Source: Planctomycetota bacterium | GTDB lineage: Bacteria > Planctomycetota > B15-G4 | Direction: 5' to 3' | DNA: 64,000 nt | NCBI GenBank assembly: GCA_029245865.1 | Contig: JAQWOM010000003.1 | Location: 1 to 64,000, forward strand | In this document: positions 53,821-62,856 of the stretch, piece after piece | How the letters are laid out: each line of letters opens with the position of its first letter | Numbering within the stretch: the first letter of the stretch is position 1 | Program-made: the position numbers and the translations under genes | Notes under the pieces: model-generated | The model's database searches: none | Told to the model about the DNA's origin: nothing | Seen by the model: the letters and a program-made list of their open reading frames with translations, nothing else

Positions 53821-54747
53821 ATGACAATCCAGGACGCCCATACACACTTCTTCTCGCGACCGTTTTTCGAAACCCTCGCAGCGCTCTCACCTCGCACCGA
53901 AGATTCCAACACACTCCTTCAGGAAGTATCCGATGCCACAGGCATCGAAATACCCTCGGATGACATTGGTGCTCACACCGATCGATGGCTCGAGGAAATG
54001 GGCGTCCATGGCGTGGAGCGCATGGTGACCTTCGCCAGCCTGCCGACCGAGGCGGAGGCTGTGGCCGAGGCCGCACGGCGATCCCAGGGGCGCTTGCTGC
54101 CCTACACCCTTGTTGATCCAACGACCGACAAAGCCGTGCCCTTCGTGGAGAAAGCCTTCGGCGACCTGGGCTTTCGAGGCCTACTCACTTTCCCGGCCAT
54201 GCATCACTTTCTTCCCGACGCCGATTGCTGTCATGACATCTATGCATTGGCAGAGGCTCACGAAGCTCCGGTCATCGTGCACTGTGGGATTCTCTCGGTG
54301 AAGCTCCGCGATCTCCTCGGGTTGCCACGGCCATACGACCTCTCGTTCGCCAACCCCCTCTCGCTGGTGCCTGCTGCCAACCGCTTTCCTGATGTCAACT
54401 TTGTCGTCCCTCACTTCGGAGGGGGATTCTTTCGTGAAGTGCTGATGCTGGGTATGCAATGCGAGAATGTCTATATCGACACGTCCTCTAGCAATGACTG
54501 GGTGCGCTCCAAGCCGGGCGGCATCGAGTTGGCCGATGTGTTCGCAGACGCACTCAACGTCTACGGATCGGAACGAATCCTGTTCGGCACTGACTCGAGC
54601 ACTTTCCCTCGCGGCTACCGAGAGGACATCCGTGACAATCAGTTGGCTGCACTCGGGGCTGCCAGCGCAAGCTCGGAGCAGGTCGAAAACATCATGGGCG
54701 GAAACCTGGCGCGACTCCTACCCGCTCGACAGCCCAGCAACGCTTAG
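53821..54747 (+). CDS. Amidohydrolase 2 (TIM-barrel metal-dependent hydrolase)
   Basis: 308 residues. N-terminal metal site DAHTHFFSRPF, then VIVHCGILS, VVPHFGGGFFREVLMLG, and the barrel-end FGTDSSTFPRGYR carrying the catalytic Asp. This matches the amidohydrolase_2 family, which includes decarboxylases and lactonases. Substrate unknown. It converges with the Rrf2 gene, overlapping it by 4 nt. Confidence 0.82.
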   Translation: MTIQDAHTHFFSRPFFETLAALSPRTEDSNTLLQEVSDATGIEIPSDDIGAHTDRWLEEMGVHGVERMVTFASLPTEAEAVAEAARRSQGRLLPYTLVDPTTDKAVPFVEKAFGDLGFRGLLTFPAMHHFLPDADCCHDIYALAEAHEAPVIVHCGILSVKLRDLLGLPRPYDLSFANPLSLVPAANRFPDVNFVVPHFGGGFFREVLMLGMQCENVYIDTSSSNDWVRSKPGGIELADVFADALNVYGSERILFGTDSSTFPRGYREDIRDNQLAALGAASASSEQVENIMGGNLARLLPARQPSNA

Positions 54748-55211
54748 GAGCCAGGCCTGACTTCCTGGGGAGCCGAAGCTCTCGCCTCGTGCAACATCCG
54801 CTTGGCCTTCAGATTTCTGCCAAGGTCCGCGATGGTCATGGCATACACGCGTTCTGCCAGCGCCGAACGAAAGACCTTCCACTGATCGTGCATCGGGCAG
54901 GGCTGCTCGTCGTTGCATTCGTCCAGACCCAAAACGCACTGCTTTGTGATGTCTCCGCCCTCAAGCGCATTCACCACATCCGACACAATAATCTCATGTG
55001 CCGGCCGCTGGAATCGGAACCCACCTCCTCGCCCTTTGGCGGAATCCAAAAGGCCGACTTTGGCGAGTCGGTGCAAGATTTTGCCAAGAAACTGTCGCGG
55101 AACATTCGTCGCGCTGGCCAGATCACGGGCAAGAATCCGTTCGTCTGACTCTAAAGTCGCGATATGCGCCAATGCACGCAATGCGTATTCAATGGTCGCA
55201 GAGTAGAGCAT
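54744..55211 (-). CDS. Rrf2 family iron-sulfur transcriptional regulator
   Basis: 155 residues from ATG 55211; the frame opens further upstream (55274) but MLYSATIEYALRALAHIA is the normal Rrf2 start. It has a winged helix (SATNVPRQFLGKILHRLAKV, GRGGGFRFQRPAHEIIVSDVV) and the three-cysteine cluster segment CVLGLDECNDEQPC, as in IscR/NsrR. Likely senses Fe-S status, NO or oxidative stress. Its target could be the ABC operon upstream on the same strand, but that is guesswork. Confidence 0.88.
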   Translation of the reverse strand: MLYSATIEYALRALAHIATLESDERILARDLASATNVPRQFLGKILHRLAKVGLLDSAKGRGGGFRFQRPAHEIIVSDVVNALEGGDITKQCVLGLDECNDEQPCPMHDQWKVFRSALAERVYAMTIADLGRNLKAKRMLHEARASAPQEVRPGS

Positions 55212-55500
55212 CGGACATTCCGAAGGGAGTAAGGCACTCAGCCACAGGTGACGGGGGGACGTGGCGGCCTTCAAAGTGTATCAGTCCCGCCATCGGATCT
55301 TCACTCACATCCCGGTGAAGTCGTGCCCCCGGATTGCATGCGGCTCTGCAGCGAAACACCTCGCTCAGATCCCTTCGCGATCCGAACACTGTCCGCGAGC
55401 GCAACGAGCTTGAACAGAGGTCACCACCAGCCATTCGATCGCTGAGAACCGGGTAAACGGACTGGGAAACCGAAACAACGTCGGTGACGGGACGCTCGAC
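55212..55500. other. Intergenic stretch upstream of the Rrf2 gene
   Basis: About 290 bases. It should contain the Rrf2 promoter and any autoregulatory site. No perfect Rrf2-type dyad was found by eye. Confidence 0.4.
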
Positions 55501-55959
55501 TCATTCCCGGACGAAGAGCCGGGCGGGGTCACGAAATGCCTTGAACTCCAGAGCATTCCCGCTGGGGTCCGTGAGAAAGAGCGTGCCCTGCTCTCCCGCC
55601 TCACCACGAAAGCGAACCCGAGGTGGCACCAGGAACTGCGTCTCGGCCGCACGAAGCCGTGCCACCAAAGCCTCCCAGGCACTCCACTCCAACACGAGAC
55701 CAAAGTGCCGAGCTGGCACGGCGTCTCCATCAACCTCATTGGTTTGGTTTTCGGAATCTGGTAAAGGGCCTGTGTCGCAGTCTTGAGGTGTCCTCTTTAC
55801 GAGGTGCGCAACGATCTGGTGCCCCGCGAGATCGAAGTCGACCCAGCGATCATTGCTACGACCCTCAGGGCAACCCAACAAGCGTCCATAGAACGCTCGT
55901 GCAGCAGCCAGGTCGTGTACGGCAAACGCCAGGTGAAACGGAGGCCTTCCAGAACTCAT
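55501..55959 (-). CDS. VOC (glyoxalase-like) family protein
   Basis: About 152 residues from ATG 55959, 1 nt after the ABC ATPase stop, so last gene of the operon. Features: FHLAFAVHDLAAARAFYGRLLG, WVDFDLAGHQIVAHLV, HFGLVLEWSAW, and FLTDPSGNALEFKAF, giving the His/Glu metal ligands typical of VOC dioxygenases and glyoxalases. Its place in an ABC uptake operon suggests it processes the imported compound or a product. Confidence 0.83.
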   Translation of the reverse strand: MSSGRPPFHLAFAVHDLAAARAFYGRLLGCPEGRSNDRWVDFDLAGHQIVAHLVKRTPQDCDTGPLPDSENQTNEVDGDAVPARHFGLVLEWSAWEALVARLRAAETQFLVPPRVRFRGEAGEQGTLFLTDPSGNALEFKAFRDPARLFVRE

Positions 55960-55960
55960 C

Positions 55961-56740
55961 TCAAACAACGTTCGAAACACCCAGCAGCTCATACAGCCTG
56001 TTCTTGATCTGCCCGTACTCGGGACTACCCAGATCCCGCGGATGTGGGAGGTCGACATCAACAACCTCGGCGATACGCCCGGGTCGGTCCGAAATCACCA
56101 CAATGCGTTCTGCCAACTGGATCGACTCATCGACATCGTGAGTCACAAAGAGAATGGTCTTTTCTTCGGCCTGCCAGATTCGAATGAGCTCGGCACGCAT
56201 GGTGAGCCGTGTGAGTGAATCCAATGCACCAAAGGGCTCATCCATATAGATGACATCTGGCGAGACAGCCAGGGCACGCGCCACTTCGACACGTTGCTTC
56301 ATACCGCCTGACAATTCACGCGGGTAGCTCGACTCAAAGCCACCAAGGCCCACGAGGTTGATGTAATGCTCCACGGTTTCTTGCTGCTTGCGCTTGTCAG
56401 TCATATTGCGCAAGCCCAGTGCGACATTGTCCCACACGGACGCCCACGGAAAGATCCCGTACTCCTGAAACACAAACACACGACGTGGATCCGGACCTGT
56501 GACCTCCTCCCCCTCGATCGTGACGCGCCCGGCGCTCGGTTTTTCAAAACCAGCCACGATATTGAGCAAGGTGCTCTTGCCACACCCAGAGGGACCGAGA
56601 ATGCACACAAATTCACCCGGTTTCACGGCCAGGTCAATGTCTTCAAGGACAGGGAGCTCTTCGTCACGCCGCATGAAGTGTTTCGAGACACCCTCAACGA
56701 CGACCTTCGGATCCGTGATTTTGCTTTCGTGCTGGGTCAC
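55961..56740 (-). CDS. ABC transporter ATP-binding protein (SsuB/TauB/NrtD type)
   Basis: 259 residues from GTG 56740, overlapping the permease stop by 4 nt (GTGA); a GTG at 56758 also stays in frame. Walker A GPSGCGKST, Q-loop VFQEYGIFPW, signature LSGGMKQR, Walker B VIYMDEPF, D-loop GALDS, H-loop FVTHDVDE. Matches the nitrate/sulfonate/taurine importer class. Supplies ATP-driven force for the permease encoded just upstream. Confidence 0.9.
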   Translation of the reverse strand: MTQHESKITDPKVVVEGVSKHFMRRDEELPVLEDIDLAVKPGEFVCILGPSGCGKSTLLNIVAGFEKPSAGRVTIEGEEVTGPDPRRVFVFQEYGIFPWASVWDNVALGLRNMTDKRKQQETVEHYINLVGLGGFESSYPRELSGGMKQRVEVARALAVSPDVIYMDEPFGALDSLTRLTMRAELIRIWQAEEKTILFVTHDVDESIQLAERIVVISDRPGRIAEVVDVDLPHPRDLGSPEYGQIKNRLYELLGVSNVV

Positions 56741-57564
56741 TGCTTCACATACCCCCACTTCACTTCGTCGAAGTTTTCAAGACGCCGAATGAGTAGGTCC
56801 AGCACGATTCCAATGAGGCCGATGACCATCATTGTCGCCGCAACAAGATCGTAACGGTTGCCCATAAAGCGAGCGTCATTAATGAGGTATCCGAGGCCAG
56901 AGTCCATGCCGCACATTTCTGCGGCAACAATCACCAGCCACGCAACGCCAAGCGCAATTCGCAAACTGGTGATGATTTGTGGCATAGCTCCAGGCAAAAC
57001 CACACGGCGCATGAGTTCAAAGCCTGACACACCAAAGTTTGCGGCTGAGCGTTGATGCACCAGACTGATATTTCGCACACCGGCCATGGTCCCCACGCAA
57101 ATAGGGAAGAAACTCGAAAGGAAGATCAAAAAGATGCCTGCTCCATCGCCAATCCCAAACCAAAGGATGGCGAAAGGAATCCACGCGATGGGCGAAATAG
57201 GCCGCAGCCCCTGGATGATCGGGTTCATAGCCCAAAAGGAGCGTGTCGACCAACCCACAACGAGACCCAATGGGATCGCCGTGGCCGCTGCGAGCAGGAA
57301 CCCCCAGGTCACGCGGTACAAGCTCGCAAGCGAGTCGCCAAGCAAACGGTCACTGGCGGTAATTTCACGCATGGCCAGCGCCGTACGCCAAGGAGTCGGA
57401 ATGATCTCCGCTCCCGCCCAGTCACATCCCAGCTGCCACAGTGAGACGCCAATGGCCGCAACGCCCAGAGGCATCACCACTTTCTGCGCCACTTCGCTCC
57501 AGCCTTTTGAGGTTCGCTGAATGAAAACAGCGGCCACCATGACAACGAAAGGCCAGGTACTCAC
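56737..57564 (-). CDS. ABC transporter permease (NitT/TauT family)
   Basis: 275 residues from GTG 57564, overlapping the binding-protein stop by 4 nt. Several transmembrane helices (VMPLGVAAIGVSLWQLGCDW, FLLAAATAIPLGLVVGWS, AGIFLIFLSSFFPICVGTMA). The EAA-like loop is in ELMRRVVLPGAMPQIITSLR. Same class as SsuC/NrtB. Forms the membrane channel with the ATPase and binding protein. Confidence 0.88.
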   Translation of the reverse strand: MSTWPFVVMVAAVFIQRTSKGWSEVAQKVVMPLGVAAIGVSLWQLGCDWAGAEIIPTPWRTALAMREITASDRLLGDSLASLYRVTWGFLLAAATAIPLGLVVGWSTRSFWAMNPIIQGLRPISPIAWIPFAILWFGIGDGAGIFLIFLSSFFPICVGTMAGVRNISLVHQRSAANFGVSGFELMRRVVLPGAMPQIITSLRIALGVAWLVIVAAEMCGMDSGLGYLINDARFMGNRYDLVAATMMVIGLIGIVLDLLIRRLENFDEVKWGYVKQ

Positions 57565-58640
57565 TCGCCATCTCCATTCACACCTGCAGCCGCTTTCGGC
57601 AAGGCGTCCATACCCCAGTCAATCGCGTCCAGAGGTTTCACGAAGCTGTCGTCCGAATACTCTTCAAATTCGATCCTCTCCGAGAGGATGCCCATCTCCA
57701 CGGCCAGTTCCATGATTTCGTCAAAGTTCGATTTCAGTGGAGCAAGATTCGTGTACTTCACTCGGTCTACCGGCTTGCTCAAAACGAACTTCAAGAGTTC
57801 TGGGTCCTGAAAGTAGTAGTGCTCAGCAGCCATCTCAGCTGCATCCATCCGATGATCCATGTCCTCATCAAGCCACTTGCCTGACTTGGCAATACCGTCC
57901 ACCAGTTCCTGGACCAGTTCCCGGTCGTTATCAATCAGGTCTTGTCGGACAACAAGAACGCAGGATATGAAATCTTCCCAGATATCTTTTGTGTGATAGA
58001 GCACGCGCCCGTAGCCGCCGACTTCAGCTTTGGCAGCAAACGGCTCTCCCACGATGTATCCATCGATGCTCCCTTCAAGGAGCGCTGTCGGATGCTCAGG
58101 AGGAGGCACCTCACGTAGCTCGATGGAGTCCTCTGGCATGTTCCACTCTTTCATCATCTTGTACATGAGCAGGTTTTGGTTCGCGTAACGGCTGGGGATG
58201 GCGACAGTCTTGCCGCGCAAGTCACCAAAGTCGCGAATGTCTGAGTCTTCGCGAACAACGAGAGCCGTCCCATCCCGATGACCTAGATAGACCACCTTGA
58301 TCGGGATGCCTGTCTGGGCCAACTGCATGGCCAGGGGAGCCAGGATGAAGGCGGCGCCGATCTCCTTCGCGCTGAGCGCTTCCGTCACCGTCGGCCAATC
58401 CGTGAACTTCTGGCTACGGAAGAGCGAGTCCGTCTCGCTGTGCTTGGTCACCCAACTGGTGACCGGGCAGGTAAGGTGTCATGTCACCGGTAGGAACCCG
58501 ACAATAAGTTCCTCTCGCTCCCAGCCGAGGAACTCGCGCGTCTTCGAGGCGAACCTCTCCCACCCCACGTTGTAGTGAACGTGGGCTACGGTGATGAGCA
58601 ACGTCCACAGGCACGCGCCGAGAATCACCTTGAGTTTCAA
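57561..58640 (-). CDS. ABC substrate-binding protein read through TGA: predicted selenoprotein (Sec54)
   Basis: About 359 residues if read from TTG 58640 through the in-frame TGA at 58481-58479. Upstream of the TGA the frame reads KLKVILGACLWTLLITVAHV...LGWEREELIVGFLPVT, and after it HLTCPVTSWVTKHSETDSLF continuing to the normal SBP body (GAAFILAPLAMQLAQTGIPI, VVYLGHRDGTALVVREDSD, LRGKTVAIPSRYANQNLLMY). In my recollection relatives have Cys in this place (LPVTCHLTCPVT). The residue lies in U-x3-C and is followed by a hairpin of SECIS geometry (see 58441-58469). Downstream permease and ATPase genes overlap it by 4 nt each, so the operon is intact and this is not an obvious pseudogene. Substrate probably a sulfonate- or nitrate-like anion. 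Confidence 0.75.
58441..58469 (-). promoter_or_regulatory. Candidate bacterial SECIS element
   Basis: Minus strand: GGTCACC-AGTTG-GGTGACC, a perfect 7-bp stem with a 5-nt loop having G as second base, with an outer TGC/GCA extension. The loop starts 21 nt after TGA 58481-58479, inside the 16-37 nt window known for bacterial SECIS elements read by SelB. Confidence 0.65.
58479..58481 (-). other. In-frame TGA, predicted selenocysteine codon
   Basis: Lies in the only open frame that joins an N-terminal segment to the body of the binding protein. TGA is a true stop elsewhere (for example 424-426 and the 4-nt GTGA overlaps of this operon), so the genetic code is standard and local recoding is required. 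Confidence 0.7.
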
Positions 58641-58669
58641 CGGTCTGGGTTCTCCAAGAGAGAGTCGGC

Positions 58670-59548
58670 TTATGGCCGTTCGCGTTCACCCGGGCGCTTA
58701 CGATCCCGGCTTCGATTGTTTGGGCGGTACTCCGGCGCCTCGACAGGCTCTTTCAACTTCCCAAGCTTGGGCGGCAAATCACTCTTATGCTCCTTGAGCC
58801 ACTTCCGCCAGAATTGGTCATATCGATCTGAATAAGCCGCTGCACCGTAACCGACCTCTTCTGAATAAGCGGCGAGCACTTCGTGCAAGCCTCGCGCAGT
58901 GCCACCGTTATTGACCAGCGCAGATCCGGAGAAGACTGCCGTCGTGGAGACGACACACTCAACGGCCTTTTGCGAACCAAGTTGCAGCAAGGCCGTCGAC
59001 AGCGGTCGAACAAACTCGACAGAAGCCGAGCCGCTCCCAGAGCGCGGCCTCTGCTTCCTCAGCTCATCTTCGAGTGCCTTGAGAGAACGATCATCTGGGT
59101 GACGGCTCAAAGCCTGACAAAGCTGCGTGTACAGTTGCGTCGCCTGGCGACGCTGAGTCCGAGAGGCTTCGTCAGGTCGCGTGGAGAGCTTCGCACTCAA
59201 CTTGCTCAACTCATGCAACATGTCGCTCATGGCATCTATAGATGTTTCGACGTGACGCCCCCAAGCAAGCGCACCGACAGCTGCCGCCTGGACAGCGGGC
59301 GACTTGTCGCTCTTCATGGCACTCGCAAACGTCCGTGCGAGCATCTTGCTAGAGCCCCCATCTGGAAGGGTGCGGGAAGCGTCGCTCAAGGCCGTAATCG
59401 CCTCGGAACGCGCCGCTTCATCCGTGGACGCATATTCCTTACGAAACGCCTCTCGGAGCTCTTTCTCTGTCACGGCAGACCCTGCGTCTTGCGCACCCAT
59501 GAGAGGCCCGAGAGCGACCAAGAAGGCAAGAATCGGAAGGTTCAACAT
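58670..59548 (-). CDS. Secreted HEAT-like repeat protein heading the ABC operon
   Basis: About 292 residues from ATG 59548 (an ATG at 59563 is also in frame). Signal peptide LNLPILAFLVALGPLMGAQ. The mature part is alpha-helical with HEAT-like units (SKMLARTFASAMKSDKSPAV, QAAAVGALAWGRHVETSIDA). The C-terminus is basic and rich in Arg/Pro. It ends 29 nt before the binding-protein start. A periplasmic role near the transporter is inferred; no family. Confidence 0.6.
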   Translation of the reverse strand: MLNLPILAFLVALGPLMGAQDAGSAVTEKELREAFRKEYASTDEAARSEAITALSDASRTLPDGGSSKMLARTFASAMKSDKSPAVQAAAVGALAWGRHVETSIDAMSDMLHELSKLSAKLSTRPDEASRTQRRQATQLYTQLCQALSRHPDDRSLKALEDELRKQRPRSGSGSASVEFVRPLSTALLQLGSQKAVECVVSTTAVFSGSALVNNGGTARGLHEVLAAYSEEVGYGAAAYSDRYDQFWRKWLKEHKSDLPPKLGKLKEPVEAPEYRPNNRSRDRKRPGERERP

Positions 59549-59788
59549 GTCATGCTCCAGCACGGCACCGTGAGATCAGAGAATAGCCTGACACTTCAGC
59601 CAAGCATCGTATCGTCGAGCCACTGACTCCGCTCAGGCCATTCCTTACAATCCCGTGAGACGCTGGACCCCACCCCCCCTTACAGCCAAAACCCACCGGC
59701 CCATCTCACAATTAGTGGACGAGGGGCCCTGGGGAGGCCAAGGGAGGCCAGGGGGCGATTCAATCACCTATCAACCGGAGCAGAGATC

Positions 59789-60094
59789 GTGGTTCTCAAA
59801 AACATCGGACCCGCTGAAAATTTCCCCGTGGGCAAGGGAACCTGCATCGAAGTCGAAGGAAAGCGCTACGCCGTGTTCAACACCACGGGACAGTACTACG
59901 CCATCGACGACGCCTGCCCGCACGCGGGCGGGTTCTTCTCGGACGGCAACATGACTGGAACAACCGCCTATTGCCCGCTACACGGCGCTTCTGTGGATGT
60001 GCGCACGGGGGTCTGCGGACCGCCTTCGGCTGCAGACGTGGAAACCTACGACGTGAGCTGCGACTCCACGGATCTGTTTCTTCACGTCGACTGA
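59789..60094 (+). CDS. Rieske-type ferredoxin
   Basis: 101 residues from GTG 59789. Rieske cluster ligands: CPHAG and CPLHGA (C-x-H...C-x2-H). Length and start (MVLKNIGPAENFPVGKGTCI) match small ferredoxin subunits of dioxygenases or nitrite reductase NirD. No oxygenase partner is adjacent, so the electron acceptor is unknown. It ends 24 nt from the convergent fadE. Confidence 0.88.
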   Translation: MVLKNIGPAENFPVGKGTCIEVEGKRYAVFNTTGQYYAIDDACPHAGGFFSDGNMTGTTAYCPLHGASVDVRTGVCGPPSAADVETYDVSCDSTDLFLHVD

Positions 60095-60117
60095 AAGCGG
60101 AGAGTGCCTCGCTCTGG

Positions 60118-62625
60118 TCAGCCCCTGATGTTCAGGAACATCTCCTGGCTAAAAGCGTCGACCTGAATCGCCGCATCGCGCGCCTGCCGAGCCGCACGAA
60201 TCAGATCTGCTTCGGCCTCGTTCAGGACACCCAACTCGACAGCCTTTTGCAGGCCCTCGTTGCCGGCAACAGACTTGATGCGACCTTCGCGCCGGGCTGC
60301 ACGCAAGCGCGCCTGGGGCCCTGTCGCATCCAGGATCGCACGAAGATGCTTCTCAAGTGCCCCGAGGCCCGGCTCATCCTCAGGAGGCGTGAACATGTCG
60401 GGGGTATGACGCAAGCGCTGCTCGCCCCGCGCGAGAACGCCAACAGCAACCTCCGTAGCCACCCGGTCACTCGGCGGCTTTGCGCGCGTCCCCAACGGGA
60501 AAAGTAAAAGACGCAACAACCAAGCGGCCGGGCGCATCGGCAGATTGTCGAGAATTTCGACCAAAGCGTTCTGTGTCTTCCAGAGCGCGTGCTCAATGCT
60601 CCATCGCATGACAGCTCGATCTGCTTCGAGTCGCCCTTCATCAACAAACCGCTTGGCCGTCGCACTCGCCAGGAACATCCAGGCCACTGCATCCGAGAAC
60701 CGCCCCGCAAGCCGTTCCTTGCGCTTCAGGTCTGAGCCCAGAGTTGCCATGGCAACATCTGCCAGCACGGCAAATGCGGAGCTCATCCGAGAGAGACGGC
60801 CCAGTAGCCGTCCAACCTCCCACCCCCCGTGTTCCGTGGCCATGGGGAGGATCACAAACGAGCGTGCAAAGGCGCGCGCCACGTTGCAGGCGACAAAATT
60901 CACATGGCCCCAGAATGCCTTGTCAAAACGCACGAGATCTCGGTCGGCCACGCCGGCCAATTCCTCCTGCACGAAGGGGTGGCAACGAATGGCACCCTGC
61001 CCGAAGATGATCATGGTCCGCGTCAGAATGTTCGCTCCCTCAACGGTGATCCCGATGGGAGACGCCTGAAAAACGGGTGCGAGAACATTCGCCGGCCCAC
61101 GTGAGAGACCAGCGCCGCCAGCGACATCCATCCCGTCCGTCACCACGCCGCGCATAGATTCCGTCGCGTAAGCCTTCACGACAGCAGACAGGACCGAAGG
61201 TTTTTCACCCGCATCCACAGCAGCTGCGATGAGCGTGCGAACGGAATTCAGCGTGTAGTTCAGGCCAACAATTCGTGTGAGCGCTTCCTGCACACCCTCG
61301 AAGCGACCCACAGAGAGATGAAACTGTTCGCGAACCGTGGAGTACGCACCCGTGTAGCGCACCGTGAGCTGAGAGGCTCCACACGACTGACTGGGCAAAG
61401 AGATGCTCCGACCTGCAGCCAGACAGTCCATGAGCATGCGCCACCCCTGCCCTGCCATGGCCTGGCCACCAATCACGGCGTCTATCGGTACGAAGACATC
61501 GTGACCTTCATTCGGACCGTTAAGAAAAGCCACTCCCATCGGATCGTGTCGGTCACCGATCTGGACTCCCGGTGTGTCAGAGGGAATCAGCGCGCACGTG
61601 ATCCCCAGATCTTCAACATCGCCCAGCAAATGATCGGGGTCGTACATCTTGAAAGCCAGACCAATGACACTCGCCACCGGGCCAAGCGTCGTGTAGCGCT
61701 TTTTCCAGTCGAGCCGAAGGCCCAGGACCTCTTCCCCGTCCCAGAGACCCTTGCACACAACACCTTGTGCGCGCATGGCAGCTGCATCGCTGCCATTCTC
61801 CGGCCCCGTGAGAGCGAAACACGGCATTTCTTCGCCGCACGCCAGGCGCGGCAACCAGTGCTCGCGTTGCGCGTCCGTTCCGTAGTGCAAGATCAACTCT
61901 GCTGGCCCCAGGCTATTGGGAACCATCACCGTCACGGCGAGTGCGCAACTGCGGCTCGCCAACTTGGTGATCACCGCGGAGTGTGCTTGCGCACTGAAAC
62001 CCAGCCCTCCGTGCTTCTCTGGAATGATCATTCCAAAGAAGCCGTGCTGCTTCAGGTGGCTCCAGGCTTCCGGCGGCAAGTCTCCCGCCTGAGTGATTTC
62101 GTAATCCCGCACCATCGAACACACCTGTTCGACAGGGCCGTCGAGAAACGCTTGCTCTTCTTGAGTCAGCCCAGAGACCTTGAACTGAAACAGCTTTCTC
62201 CAGGCTGGCTTGCCACTGAACAGTTCCCCGTCCCACCAGACTGTGCCCGCATCGAGCGCCTCTTTTTCCGTGTCACTGAGCACGGGGAGCATGGGCCCGA
62301 TAACACGCATGACATGCCGAGTCAGCAACTCACGTCGCCAGGGTTGGAATCCAAACAGCAGGGCCGCTCCGATCCACAGCGACGTGCACAAGAGCCCCAG
62401 CAGAATGCTCTCTTCGCCTCCGACACGGAAGCCAAGCGTCCACCAGCGTTCGAGTGCGAAGGCGCCTGCGGCGACCCAGGCCCAGTAGCCAAAGCCGTAA
62501 AGGAGGAGTGCGGCAACAACCCCCAACATGACAACCATCGCAAGCATGAAAGACCCTGGTTGAAACCAGTCGCCAGGTCGCTCACCGAGTGAACGAGCCA
62601 AACGACGAAACCTTGAGGGAGACAT
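60118..62625 (-). CDS. fadE: Acyl-CoA dehydrogenase FadE
   Basis: About 835 residues from ATG 62625, close to E. coli FadE (814). The frame is open back to 63033, but the N-terminal part there has no protein-like character. N-terminal hydrophobic spans (MLAMVVMLGVVAALLLYGFG, SILLGLLCTSLWIGAALLFG) are followed by the dehydrogenase core: GFFGMIIPEKHGGLGFSAQAH, CFALTGPENGSDAAAM, WKKRYTTLGPVASVIGLAFK, and VEGANILTRTMIIFGQGAIR. It performs the first step of fatty acid beta-oxidation. Divergent from the HIT gene. Confidence 0.9.
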   Translation of the reverse strand: MSPSRFRRLARSLGERPGDWFQPGSFMLAMVVMLGVVAALLLYGFGYWAWVAAGAFALERWWTLGFRVGGEESILLGLLCTSLWIGAALLFGFQPWRRELLTRHVMRVIGPMLPVLSDTEKEALDAGTVWWDGELFSGKPAWRKLFQFKVSGLTQEEQAFLDGPVEQVCSMVRDYEITQAGDLPPEAWSHLKQHGFFGMIIPEKHGGLGFSAQAHSAVITKLASRSCALAVTVMVPNSLGPAELILHYGTDAQREHWLPRLACGEEMPCFALTGPENGSDAAAMRAQGVVCKGLWDGEEVLGLRLDWKKRYTTLGPVASVIGLAFKMYDPDHLLGDVEDLGITCALIPSDTPGVQIGDRHDPMGVAFLNGPNEGHDVFVPIDAVIGGQAMAGQGWRMLMDCLAAGRSISLPSQSCGASQLTVRYTGAYSTVREQFHLSVGRFEGVQEALTRIVGLNYTLNSVRTLIAAAVDAGEKPSVLSAVVKAYATESMRGVVTDGMDVAGGAGLSRGPANVLAPVFQASPIGITVEGANILTRTMIIFGQGAIRCHPFVQEELAGVADRDLVRFDKAFWGHVNFVACNVARAFARSFVILPMATEHGGWEVGRLLGRLSRMSSAFAVLADVAMATLGSDLKRKERLAGRFSDAVAWMFLASATAKRFVDEGRLEADRAVMRWSIEHALWKTQNALVEILDNLPMRPAAWLLRLLLFPLGTRAKPPSDRVATEVAVGVLARGEQRLRHTPDMFTPPEDEPGLGALEKHLRAILDATGPQARLRAARREGRIKSVAGNEGLQKAVELGVLNEAEADLIRAARQARDAAIQVDAFSQEMFLNIRG

Positions 62626-62856
62626 GATCCCCCGTGAGTCCGTGTCGATCCAACGGGAAACGAATCTCCCGAGTCGATCGCTCCTGAGGCACCAGGAACC
62701 CGGCGAGTCTCTCCTAGCCTCAAATCCATGAAATGCTCTTGATATCGAGTGGCCACGACACCAGATCGGCGAGGGTGCGCCACCCCATGCGTGGTATATC
62801 CGAGCCCAGTTGGCGGGCGCAGGCCCCCTTCCCGACACCGAGCTACGAGACCCATC

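Noticed and set aside
57561-58451. Binding protein as a truncated gene starting after the TGA, or a nonsense pseudogene
   Set aside because: The N-terminal half is intact in the same frame upstream of the TGA, a SECIS-like hairpin follows, and the operon downstream is tightly coupled; recoding explains all of this better.
57561-58640. Genome-wide TGA reassignment (TGA as Trp or Gly)
   Set aside because: TGA ends many normal genes here, for example at 424-426 and in the GTGA overlaps of the ABC operon.
58414-58689. 91-codon minus-strand ORF across the Sec site
   Set aside because: Out of frame with the binding protein and of random, Arg-rich composition; a shadow ORF.
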